A stretch of 64,000 nt of DNA from Trichinella spiralis (taxonomy: Eukaryota; Nematoda; Enoplea; Trichinellida; Trichinellidae): assembly GCA_000181795.3 (NCBI GenBank), contig CM012955.1, forward strand, positions 9,209,898 to 9,273,897, written 5' to 3'. Below the pieces are notes generated by a model. That model was not told where the DNA came from. It worked only from the letters and a program-made list of their open reading frames with translations, and did no database searches. Shown one piece after another: positions 1 through 29,952 of this stretch. Made by a program: the position numbers and the translations under genes. Position 1 is the stretch's first letter. Every line of letters begins with the position of its first letter.

Positions 1-732
1 AACAGAATGAATGACGTAAGCGAAAAGAAAATGGATCACTTTTATATTATATAGTTATTCAAAAATACCATCTCCAAGCTGAATCAATCATTCGTGACCA
101 TTAATATGCTTGTTATTTTTCTACTTCTTCAAAACGTTGCATACTTGCAAGCAGCTATTGTATTTTTGACAATTTCACTCTTCTCTCAGGCAAAAAAAGA
201 TACTCACTTGTTCAATATTTTTTCTATTAATTTTCAAATTCATTTAAAAAAATATACATTTTGCGATAAAAAAATTTCATTAAATTTATGGTTGTTACAC
301 TATCTGCTACTTCATCTTTTGTGAAGCATTTAGAAAATCGATCATTTTTCGTTCGTTCGCTCGCTTGCATGTCGACGACGACGACACAATACAGCATATT
401 TTGATTGTATGAAAAAAACCACTTTCAATGGTAAAAAATCCATCATTATTTGATGCTTCTGGTATATTGAAAAGTATACTGGAGGAAGTGAAAAGCCTCT
501 TCAAATAAAAACAGGAAATTTTTAAACTCACTCCACCCTACTAATCAATTTTGCGCTTCCTCGAAGTTAAGCACCTCAAAATTATAAATAAATAAATACA
601 TCGCAAAATCAAAAAAGCAAAAGAAAAAGCTGTCCTTAACAAAGTAAATTCATTGGTGTCTATTGATGGAAAAGAAGAATAACAACAACTGCTGTTGACA
701 GCGTGTATATCTCTCAAAATAAATTTCCTTAC

Positions 733-795
733 TTCCACCCGCATTGCGTTGTAATTAACTACAAATTCTTCCGTCGTCAGAGGGAACATGCGTAA
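733..795 (-). other. isolated candidate exon near the left edge
   Basis: A 63-base open segment lies between an acceptor (tttacag) and a donor (GTAAGG) on the minus strand and is a whole number of codons. It reads LRMFPLTTEEFVVNYNAMRVE. A second open segment about 496-350 follows in the same direction after tttgaag. This lies beyond the SZT2 stop, so it would belong to another minus-strand gene that runs off the left end. The product is not recognised and the call rests on splice signals alone. Confidence 0.25.
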
Positions 796-1245
796 CTGTA
801 AATTATTAAACAATTAAATATGCACTTGTAAAAATTGATTTTCGCTTTCAACTTCATCATCCGCCTTCAAACAGACAAAGAGTGGAAAGGCAGTAGTGTA
901 TATAGAAGAAGAAAATGAAGCTTCCATTCCAGGTTGAATTGCAACTGTGAAAATTCAGCCAAGTTTCAGCAACGGGTATAAACTGATCAACAATGCATGA
1001 TAATCATCATTGTGCTTTTCAAACGAATGCAATCATGCTTGAATGAATAAATGAATGAATTCATTATTCGTTTTCTTTTCTCCAGTGTTCAGTAGTGCTG
1101 ATTTGAATTTCAACCAAGAAATTCAAATTGTTTTCCTTCACCGATTTATTACTTCTCCTATACCAGAAATTTATACCCACAAACTGGAAGATACTGTGAA
1201 TACAACAAATTCACGCGCACACGTACACAGACAAGCAGAAATAAA

Positions 1246-1272
1246 TACGAATACGGATACGGATACGGATAC
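1246..1272. repeat. (GGATAC)n hexamer repeat
   Basis: Several tandem copies of GGATAC with one variant lie just downstream of the SZT2 stop, probably in the 3' untranslated or flanking region. Confidence 0.7.
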
Positions 1273-1363
1273 TACAAACGCAGACAAGGACGTAACATTC
1301 AAATAAAAAACACTCTCAATAAAAGAATAATTAAAAACACAAAGAAATAATTGCAAATTACCA

Positions 1364-20612
<19,249 letters not shown>

Positions 20613-21455
20613 CCTTAAAAAGAACTTTTTCAAGAACAACTGTTCAAATGTTTAAACGTAAATTATAATGTTTCACAATTAAAAACTGTGATGTAACTGA
20701 AATTACATTGCAAAAGAAATTTCCATTCATTTGGCATTATATGACTAAACATTAAAAAATTGCCAAAAAAATATATATGGTGCATTATTTTTTCTTAAAG
20801 TTACAAACTTATAAACTATTACATCAATGCAATTGCAGATTATAATTTATAATTGCTGTATTATAATTACAATAACGCTCCTCTTTCTTTATCATTTCAA
20901 GAATGCAATTTTAGAATTACTGTGCTTAAGAAAAAATTAAGTAGATGAAAAAATAGTCATCAAATATTTGCCTTTCTTTTAATTTAAACTTTGAAGAATA
21001 ATTTCAAATTTTACGTGTATATTTCTTTAATAATATTTGACTGAGCAAAAATACGTGAAAAATTTATTAGTTTTTATTTACATATTCAGTTATCTAATAT
21101 GCATATAAATTGCAAAATTATAAATTTCAGAATTATAAAATTTCAGAAAATTTTATTATTTAGTAGTAATGTAGCAAAAATTATAACTAGCTTTTGCGCA
21201 GTAACAAAAATAAACGAACATTTGAAAGTGAAAATAATTTGTGATAAACTATTCGTGAAAACGCAGTCATTCAGTTTAATATTTGAAATAAAAAATTATT
21301 TTTTTTTCAATACTACAAGTTCTATAATTTTTCCTCTGTTTTTTTTTCATATTTTTTATTCGTATGAATTTTTACCTCGACATCTCATACTGTAATACCG
21401 TAACCCGAGGATGTAAAGAGGACGGCCTTTTCACTTTGATCAAGTTTGGTTGGTC
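20613..21455. promoter_or_regulatory. divergent upstream region of SZT2 and the EED-like gene
   Basis: About 840 bases separate the minus-strand SZT2 start from the plus-strand EED-like start. The stretch is extremely AT-rich with no believable exon. By position it must carry the upstream control sequences of both genes. I see no specific factor site that I would defend. Confidence 0.45.
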
Positions 21456-22091
21456 ATGAATTGTGAAAGCCGTGAAAAGGTGGCCTATGGTGAACAAGTG
21501 TTTCAATTTGGCAATTTTGAACGTACTTTTTCAAGCGGTTTCACTATGAGCGTGGGCGAAGAGGAGCAGCAAAATACTGAACACGGATTTACTATTGCTA
21601 ACAAAGTACATTTCATAAATTTATCTTTTGAGGATTTTGGTATGTTGGATACGGATTCGACGAAAGGATTATATGTTTTCAATAGTCAGAGAAATGAACG
21701 TAACAGTTCTGTGGGAATTGTTTTCACCTGCGTCAGGCGGTCAGAATCGGTCGAAACTTCATTCACAGTGGCAAAGGACACATTGGCCCTGGCATTGAAT
21801 TTTGAAGAGCCACGAACTGAAATAGAAAATGCTCTGTTCGTTGAAGATAAAAATGTTTTTAAATTTTATATTTCAACCGTAGGTCAAGGTGTTCCAGGTC
21901 GTACGGTTGATGTCGTGGAGGAGAAGAGTTGTGATAATGACGAAAAGGAGGAGGACGAGGAGGATGACGACGACGACGACGAAAACGTGGAGGAGGCAAG
22001 TTTCGAAGATAAGAATGATTGTGATTATAATTATGATGAAGCTGAAAAAGAAGAAGATGATGATGCTGATGATAAAGGTGATGATGATGGT
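21456..22091 (+). other. acidic N-terminal extension of the EED-like gene
   Basis: About 210 residues from ATG 21456 show no domain I recognise. The first 150 have mixed composition, with FGNFERTFSSGFTMSV near the start. The last 60 are dominated by Asp and Glu. Typical EED proteins have a much shorter unstructured N-terminus. The base composition is AT-richer than the WD40 part, which suggests the two halves have different histories. Confidence 0.5.
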
Positions 22092-23764
22092 GGGATGATG
22101 GTGATGACGACGACGACGACGACGACGACGATGATGATGATGATGACGACGACGATGAAGATGACGACGATGAGGATTACGTGGATGATGACGAAGATGA
22201 TAATGATGACAACGACGAAGATAAAAGTAGTGGCATATTCCTGAAAACCCGGCACAGAAATGGTCTGAGGAAAATGCGAAGATGTCGACGCCGACAGTAT
22301 GGAGATTTGTCAGGTTCAGGTTCGTTGGTCAGAAACGTCACTCGGGTTGTCTCAAGATCGCGTGGACGTGGGAATGTGCCGATGGTCGCTAGAAACACGA
22401 GACAACGTCGGCACGAATCCAAGCCGGTGCAGAGCGGCGACTGTCGGACCAACCCGTATTACGGGACTTCGAAATGCATACGCAGCAGGCCTTTCCGACC
22501 GTGCGTCTGCCGGCGCCATCCTTACCGTACCCCGGCGACGGTTTTGGCCATTTATCAACAGCTGCAACAGTTCGAGCAGCTTCCGCCCGAGATGGACAAT
22601 TCAAACGAGACGGCGTTGGCGATGTCGTCGGCCGCTGACGACTCCATGTTCGGCAGTGGGATTCGGAAGATGAAAGAGTCGGAGGAATTTCGTTTGGATT
22701 TTCGACATCTGCCGGCACCGTTGAAAGTCTCGTTTTGCCCGTTGGCTCGGGACCGTGAACCGCTGTTGTTGGTCATCTCAGGGCCGAGATTTTTGGTCTA
22801 CAAGTGGAACAATCGGTCGGCACGGCTGGCGATGGAAATATCTTGCCAAGACGACAAGCTCACTTGCGGCGTGTGGGTGATCGGCACCAGTCCCCACTGT
22901 TCGACCATTGTGGTCGGCGGCAAGTTGGGCAATTTGTACATGTTGCGGGTCGACGACAAGCCGAGCAACCTTTTCCACGTCAGAGCCCACGACAACGAAA
23001 TCTGCGGTCTGGTCGAACTGCCCGAAAAGGTGGGTGCTTTTCTGAGTGCCAGCTTCGACGGCAGCTTGAAGATGTTCAGCGCTCGCACTGGTCGTTGCAT
23101 TCGAATTTTCCAACCTCTGCTCGAAGTATTCGAAGGTATTACTTGCACCGATTTGAACCTTAGGCAGTTTTGGATCGCGTTCGGCGGCGAATTGCATTCG
23201 GTCAATTTCGTTTATGCCCAATTTGTCGACGACGAATTCCCCGACTCCGGCACCGGCACCATCAGCCTTTGGCCCTGCGAACGGATCCGCCCGCCCACCT
23301 ACGTCGGCCCGTACGTGTCGATCAAGGACATGCACCAGTGCAAGGTAAAGTGGATCCGCTGGATTGGGAAATTCATGGCCAGCTTGAGCGTCGACGGCCG
23401 CTTGCAGCTATGGTTACCGGACGTGGTGCACGCGGATCCGACGAGCCGGAGTTTCGTCATCGATCCGAAGCCGATATTTCACACCAATCACATATTCGGA
23501 CGTTACCGATTCAGCCATTTTGCCGTGAACGCGAGAAAAATGCTTCTGGCTGCCAGTTCGCTGACCAACGAAATTCGCATCTGGTCCCTGTACGGCTTGA
23601 TGGACGATGGGAGATTTAAATTGGTCTGGCGCAAGCAGATGGACGAAGAAATTACCGACATACAATTGAACAGTTGGGGCGACTACTTGGTCGTCTGCAC
23701 CAAGCCGATGTCGTTCATCGGCTGGAAAATTACAACCATCGACGCCGAAGGCAACTCAGTATAA
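21456..23764 (+). CDS. EED/ESC-like Polycomb WD40 protein, intronless, with apparent frameshift
   Basis: EED is the WD40 core subunit of PRC2, which methylates histone H3 lysine 27 in the nucleus. From about 22680 the frame gives a seven-blade-type beta-propeller. Its best landmark is IKDMHQCKVKWIRWIGKF followed by LQLWLPD, equivalent to the RDIHRNYVDCVRWLGD...VCWKPG region of animal EED. The end is WSLYG and then a final blade to the TAA at 23764. The N-terminal part (ATG 21456) lies in another frame and runs into a long Asp/Glu tract. The two frames would be continuous if one base were gained at the GGG at 22092-22094. The WD40 half is clearly GC-rich and has no introns, unlike every neighbour. 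A retrocopy, an assembly error or a decaying gene are all possible. A weak 83-base intron (22078-22160) would also restore the frame. An AATAAA lies at 24029. Confidence 0.78.
22100..22215. repeat. GAC/GAT trinucleotide tract
   Basis: A long run of GAC and GAT triplets encodes poly-Asp in the EED-like frame and poly-Thr/Met in the upstream frame. It is the sort of tract where slippage and base-calling errors gather, and it starts just after the frame break. Confidence 0.85.
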
Positions 23765-24028
23765 AATAACGTGATGGTCGATTTTTGCACGGACAAATGC
23801 AAATTTCGAACCGTACTATGCAATACCTCTTCCAGTTATACCTTCAATCTCTATATAATGCTAATTTACACTGCCATGCCGTTGTTGAACATACATACCT
23901 CAAGCTTTATTGTTGTTATTTTGTTATTCGCAGTTTGCGCACGCCTCGTGTTGTGCTTTGTTTGTTTGTTTGTTTGTTTCATTCATTCACATTTTGCTGG
24001 TTTGGTGGTGGTTCTGTTTTTTTCGGTA

Positions 24029-24034
24029 AATAAA
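24029..24034 (+). terminator. candidate poly(A) signal of the EED-like gene
   Basis: AATAAA lies 265 bases past the stop codon. The motif is common by chance in such AT-rich DNA. Confidence 0.4.
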
Positions 24035-24184
24035 CGAAACGAAACGAAATCTATGCATCCCTGTATTCATCATATCTTGGTTTCACAAAGTTATCTTTGG
24101 CAAGGTGCCCGTTTAGTGATGAAATACGAAATTTAATTTATCCCACTCTGAGCAGTTGAACATCAAATCACAACACAATAAACG

Positions 24185-25732
24185 CTACGGTTTCGGAAGA
24201 TTCAAATACATACAATAAAGATAGCCTTCAATAAACTTTAAACATGAAGCATAAAGCGTATTTAATGGATAATCCACTGCCCATCGATTATCGGACGGGC
24301 GACAGAACATACGACAATAACTCAATCCACCAGAAAAAGCACCATACTCGCCACAGCAATGTGTCACATCATTTCCACCTGATGCACAAATTAAAATCTC
24401 TCTTAAGTGATGAAATTTACAGCATCGCCTTTTATGAGCTTGTTTCAGCTTAAAATAAACATCGGAAATATTACTCGTTTTACCACATAAATGATATATA
24501 TTATTAATGGAACAAAAAAGACGATTCTTATTTCAAATACTTGCGTATAAGTAGTATCATATGAGCACAAGTCGTAGCAACCATCAGGAATGTCCATATT
24601 TTCACAGCAACGTCGGAAAATTCGAGACGCTTCTTCTTTAGACATTTGTGGAACTGTATGCACCAGCGGGTTGTCGAACCACACCCTACTCTGCAAATGG
24701 TCAAATTTAAGCACTTTTCAACTGCAGACAGACTCTGTTGCACATGTTATGAAAATATCTACTGTTTTTTCTGTCACCGTTTATTATTACAGTAATTATA
24801 AATTACTCATGTAAACATATTTAAAATAAAGAATAATATTTTAATATTTTCAATTGGATGCGCACAAACAAGTGCTAAATAACATCGAATCATTTTTTAC
24901 ATTTGTCCGCAGTTTAAATTATCATATTTTATGCAGTTTATGAAATGATTTCATTGAAAAACTATTTGTGTTCAATTTCTACAGATATCTAGTTTGACAA
25001 AAGATAGTCAGGATGTTAGTTTAAAAATACTGTAAAAAGAATGTTGATGTTTTGATCATTCGTACGATTTAAACTTTATGAGCCGGGCAACATTGCTATT
25101 GCATCAGTGCATATAATGCCATATTACAATTTGATGGACACTTTAATTAGTCATGTTAATAAATTACATAACACAGCTTGAGAAGTTATTGAATTAACGA
25201 GTGTCCAGTTCTGCAGTGTTAATTTAAAAAAAACTAGTTTTAAAAATGTTTGTCAATTTAAAAGGTGAACAAATGTATCGAAGTAATCCGTATAATTAGT
25301 AACAATAGGTTAACAGTAATATATTTTTTACGAATATTTTTAAAAAAGCACTTCACTTAAATGCAGTGCCATTACTTTTAACTTCACAGAATAAAATGTT
25401 GTTTACGACAGTTTAAATTTTACCACTGAGCAAATAATTACAGTTGTACTTTTTTTGAAAATAAACAACGAATATCCCGCATTCACATTTATAACAGTAT
25501 CTCCTCATTAACTTACATTAACAGTGGTAAAAACAGATCATTGAACAAAAAAAAAGTCAAACTGTCATTTCACCTCTGCAATACATTGTTTGCAATGTGC
25601 AATGCAGTGAGTGCTAAGTCTTGGATCCTCACAATACTCGCACGGTAGATACTGGCAAAGAATTACTTCAGCTTGTCCATACGCTATTAGCATAATAGAA
25701 ATGAAAACAATAATATATATCGAAGTCAACAT
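24185..25732 (-). CDS. secreted nematode DB-domain cysteine-rich protein (3 exons)
   Basis: The function of DB-domain proteins is not well known; they are extracellular and typical of nematodes. Exons 25732-25574, 24690-24541 and 24448-24185 are all in phase 0 and give 190 residues. Exon 1 encodes a hydrophobic signal peptide (residues 1-20 or so) and six cysteines in a C-x4-C-x2-C-x8-C-x3-C-x2-C spacing. Exon 2 holds FRRCCENMDIPDGCYDLCSY. Exon 3 holds RCC, then ICASGGNDVTHCC and LSYCRMFC. The paired-Cys and C-x3-C order is the DB pattern. The exon 1 donor (GAG then GTGAAA) is inferred, because the exon could instead read on to a TGA at 25565 as a 55-residue peptide. The gene converges on the EED-like gene, with 420 bases between their stops. 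Confidence 0.75.
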
Positions 25733-28144
25733 TTCATTTTTCATTCAATGAAGTCAGTTAAGACGGTTCTTTTTGAATATTATTATTCTTATTATTGTAT
25801 AATTATTAAAAATGAAGTATAATGGTTTATTGTTTCACTGTATATGTACCTTTCTTTGGTATACCAGTTGTAGTTGAGAACAAGATATTTGCTCTATATT
25901 TCCTGAGCAATATTTGAAAAATATTAGGTGAAGTTTGTTTTAAGAAATTATTTCAATCATTTCATGGCTTCAAAGTTGACAGATTAATTAACAATCAGAT
26001 GAAACAGAATTGAATGATGATGAAACCAATTTTGCTCAGTTTCATGAATGCCCCCATCCATGTATTATTCCCTTGTAGCTCATGTCGTGCAGTTTTTCTT
26101 TTTCTAAAAAATATACATTGACGTGTTCATGAGATGAAAATTATTTCAAGCAGTTCAACTAAATTAAGCATTTGTTATAACGTAATAACATTATCACACT
26201 GGTCACTCAATAGGACAAGTAGTTAGTTGTTAGGCCGAATGGGAAAAGCAGAATAAATTATGCTAAAACGACCATATCTATTACAAAATCACACACGATC
26301 GCAGATTGTTGTTCAGAGAATCGTGGTGATGCTGTTCATCGCGCGGAAATGAGCCATCGCGTCATTATCATTTGCTTTCCCGATAACGCTACCTTGCAGT
26401 TATATAGCTAATCTGTTGACCTGGACCCGTCGGATGATTGATAGCAATTTTTCGTTTACTTGCCCACGCCGTCCGCTTGCACACATAAACGCAAATTCGC
26501 CAATTAGTTCCACTCTATACTGTAACTAAAAAGCAACAAGATGTGGAATAAAAAAATTTGGCACTTTGCCAACAATACTGTAATACTGTAGTTTTTAAAA
26601 ATTCAAATTTCCACGTTGTTTACAGTATAGAATTTTGAAAACATTTTTTTCAATATTTTATCCGATGCAGTGTTGGGCATTTGACATTTTATTTAATTGT
26701 TAATTTAAGTTTACCACTAGAAAATAATATTATATGATAAATTTGAAATTTTATTGTTGAATTTTGATGAAAGCGGATGATTTCTCGAAATTAAAAAGTT
26801 TGGCAGCAATTTTCCATTAAGCTAAAAGAAATAATAATAATAATAATAATAATATGTGCAATCTATTATCGAATGTGTGCATTTGAATACCGCGTACCAG
26901 TTGCCAATTTGATCGTCCCATTATTCAAATTTGGTTGCTCGGTGACCACCGTCAGCGTGTATATATTCGTATTCGTATAATTTGTTTTTTCCACCATCAC
27001 GTTTCACACATCACAACCGACACTGTTTATTCAAAAGCAGCATCCAAACCGAAACTCGTCGGCTGTGACATTTTCGCTTGCCGTGACGCAGACTAATATT
27101 TTTCAAGCAATTCACGCAATTTTGCTCCTTCCATTCAATGCCGTCAAAGTAATAATATTCATATCACTTGAATGATAAACAATTTCTCCAAGTCGTACAT
27201 GAAAATCAGATCAGAGATAAATATTTGCATAAAGTTGGCGTCGTTCATTATACAGACCAGTCTTCAACTTTTACTGTATTTTTTCATCAAAATGTTTTTC
27301 CTATATTATTTTACTGAATTGCACGTTCAAACTTCAACAAATTTCCATTATCCAATACAATAATTAGTACTGAAAAAATATCAAATTATTCAATAGAGTA
27401 TTTATTATTAAAAAATGAATTTATTAAAATTTCAATAACTATAAATTTACTGAGCATGAAAAAAAAGCTTGTCGTAATTGTCCAAATAAAGCATCGACAA
27501 TGTGTAAATTCCAAACAGCTTTGTCACATTTTGCTATTGATAAAAGTTTTACACTGTTGAACATTGTTCCCATCAAAGCGATACCGGTTCTCAAGTGGTC
27601 GGATAGCTAGCGCAATTTTTTTTATGTTGCATCATTATTTAATCATAATAATTACTTTTGTCGATATTGCTTTTCACTGGTTAATAGTTTAATGAAATAT
27701 TTTATTCAAAACTAACAACTGGGATGAAAAATATTTAAAACTTTACGCTTGAAATTAATACTTTATTATCACATTTTCTACGATCAAAAAACATATTTTA
27801 TTTCATCCAGTTTCACGCAAAGACTTAAACCTATCAGATATTAATTTCTACATTAAAAACACATATTTTTACGAGCAAATCAACTGATTTAAAAATTTTC
27901 TCCATTTTATAGTTTTATCAATAATTACGAAATTGCGTCGAGCAATATTCGACACTGATGAAAGAATAATTTTATTTAATATTCACAAGTATATATATAA
28001 TTCATTGAAATAAACGATAAAATTCACTCTGCGCAGAACAAGTGCTTGCAATTGAAAAACAACAAGCATGAATAAATAAATGTTTCGAACACTTTGAAAC
28101 AATATCAAAACGATTAAAGTTCACATTGGTGGGTGGATTTGAAT
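25733..28144. other. gene-free stretch upstream of the DB gene
   Basis: About 2.4 kb of AT-rich DNA between two minus-strand genes. It contains a TAA repeat (about 26831-26853) and less AT-rich patches around 26290-26520 and 26880-27110 that could be promoter sequence. I see no coding region or RNA gene. Confidence 0.5.
26831..26853. repeat. (TAA)n microsatellite
   Basis: About eight ATA/TAA units in intergenic DNA. Confidence 0.8.
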
Positions 28145-29905
28145 TTATTCTTCTTCTTCTTCTTCCTTTGCCGAAATATTCTCATTTTCACCATTAGTTG
28201 TTCCACCTTTGCGGGATGTGGTGGAAGATTTGCGAAAACGATTGATCATAAAAACGCACATCAAAGGCATAATGAACAACAACGAAATGAGAATGTGACA
28301 AAAGCCCGAATAGAAGGTTAATGTAATGGGAAACAACGAATTGAATACAATCGACGCTAGCATACCAATTATTGCTTCAGCCATGGCGACAATTGCGAAG
28401 ATCTTACCTGAAGAAAACAGTTCCACTTATTCATTTGATTGTATAAAAAAAACAATACCAACCTTGTTCATGCACTGCAGTTTCATCTGACAGAATAAAT
28501 CGAAGCCCGGTAGCATTGAAGCGGTTGAACATGAAGAAAATCAAAGCTAAACATAAGATACTTTTTTTTGCTCATTTCCCACTAACTAACATATTAACAA
28601 TAACGACGAGTGTTTGGTATACTTATGCACGCAATCCATCCATTCGGTGATAGCCCAAGACACAAACAACCAAGAGATCGAGCTATTAATCCAATCGTTG
28701 CTAAAATAAGATCTGACAAACCTTTGGCTTTGAGCTGTGGATAAATGAGAAGCACCTGAAATGCAAAGTAGAATAAAATAAAAAAGATAATTGGGATAAA
28801 GTTGCCAAAATTTTACCATAAAAGAACCGGCACCATAATAAACACCGCGAAAGAAACCATATTCAGTGATCATCCAGTCAAATTTATGCTTGAAGTAATA
28901 GAACATAATACTCTGCGCACCTGCAATTATTCGGTTATTGTATACATATACATATAGATAGATAATAAAGATGTACGTATATACATACATATATATATCA
29001 TATATGTATGTATAGAAGAAAATAAATTACTGACCGCTGGATAGAAAATAAGAAAGACAAAAGGCAACCAATGATAAAATAATACGACAACGGCCATGGT
29101 CAGTTCGACGCTTGAAAACTGTCCGGTAAAGTTGCTTAAAATGATATGCAAATTTTTGAATGATCGTCAGAGTGACAAACGAAGCATGGTGGCCATTTTC
29201 AGATGCTTCTGCGGTGATTTGATCGTGATGTTTGGCAATGCGAAGGCAAAGGTAGGCCAAAATGACGACGTGGATGGCGGTGTTGATTGAAAAAATTATC
29301 AAATAAGAACAAGATCGATGCAACAAGCCGGCAGCAATAAATCCCAAGGTACCACCAAAACCGATGAACGCTTCTATAGTAGCTATGTGACAGCTATTTC
29401 GATTTTCCGCCGGAAGACGAGCGCAGAAGGAGAACATTGTGCCCAATATTGAACTGAATCCACCGAACAAGCCGAACAATATGTCGCTCAACAATATCAA
29501 ATAGATGTTCATTTTCATGCAAATCGACTGAATGATGTAGTTGATGTCGGACAATATCAGTCCAATGAATGGGAACATCAGAATTCGCTTGCGACTGTGA
29601 ATATCGCTCAAAGAGCCGCATACGGCTGTTACAAAAAGTGAAGGCAAAAGCAGACATACTGTCGAAAGTAAAAATGTGTGATTAGCCAACGTCTGGACTG
29701 GCAACGTGTCTTCGGTACTGTGCTCCTTGTCAGACCAGACGTCGGATGCATTTTTGTATATGGTGATGTAAGCTTTTTCGTAAATGAAAGCTTGCAACAC
29801 CGGAAAATGGACATAGCTGGTGAATGTGTACAAAAATATTGCCGGCTCGATGGTCATCTGCAGCAGAAATCGTTTCACCGCTTCACTGAAATTTGAAACA
29901 CGCAT
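28145..29905 (-). CDS. SLC46-like major facilitator transporter (5 exons)
   Basis: SLC46 proteins are proton-coupled or lysosomal/plasma-membrane solute carriers (the folate transporter PCFT is one). Exons 29905-29035, 28920-28817, 28755-28623, 28546-28463 and 28407-28145 join with consistent phase (1, 0, 1, 1) to give 484 residues. An early block (EPAIFLYTFTSYVHFPVLQ, then FIYEKAY) matches the first-helix region of SLC46. CGSLSDIHSRKRILM is the conserved MFS loop between helices 2 and 3. About twelve hydrophobic segments follow, and the C-terminus is a run of six Glu. The start is uncertain: the exon is open back to an acceptor at 29952, so an upstream exon or a trans-spliced leader is possible. 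An AATAAA overlaps the stop codon. The substrate cannot be told. Confidence 0.78.
28977..29013. repeat. AT-rich near-perfect inverted repeat
   Basis: A TATACATACATATATAT arm is followed almost at once by its complement ATATATGTATGTATA, inside the first intron of the SLC46-like gene. It could fold into a hairpin, but is probably just a microsatellite palindrome. Confidence 0.5.
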
Positions 29906-29952
29906 TCTTTTTCTTCGGTTTCGATTATTTGGCACAACTTCACAAGATTGAG

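Noticed and set aside
22299-22673. Alternative plus-strand frame with Arg/Trp-rich product
   Set aside because: The frame in use continues without a stop into the WD40 propeller; the alternative ends before it. A short double-frameshift region cannot be wholly excluded.
22778-23335. 185-codon minus-strand open frame
   Set aside because: It is a shadow of the GC-rich EED-like gene on the opposite strand; it has no motif and no splice context.
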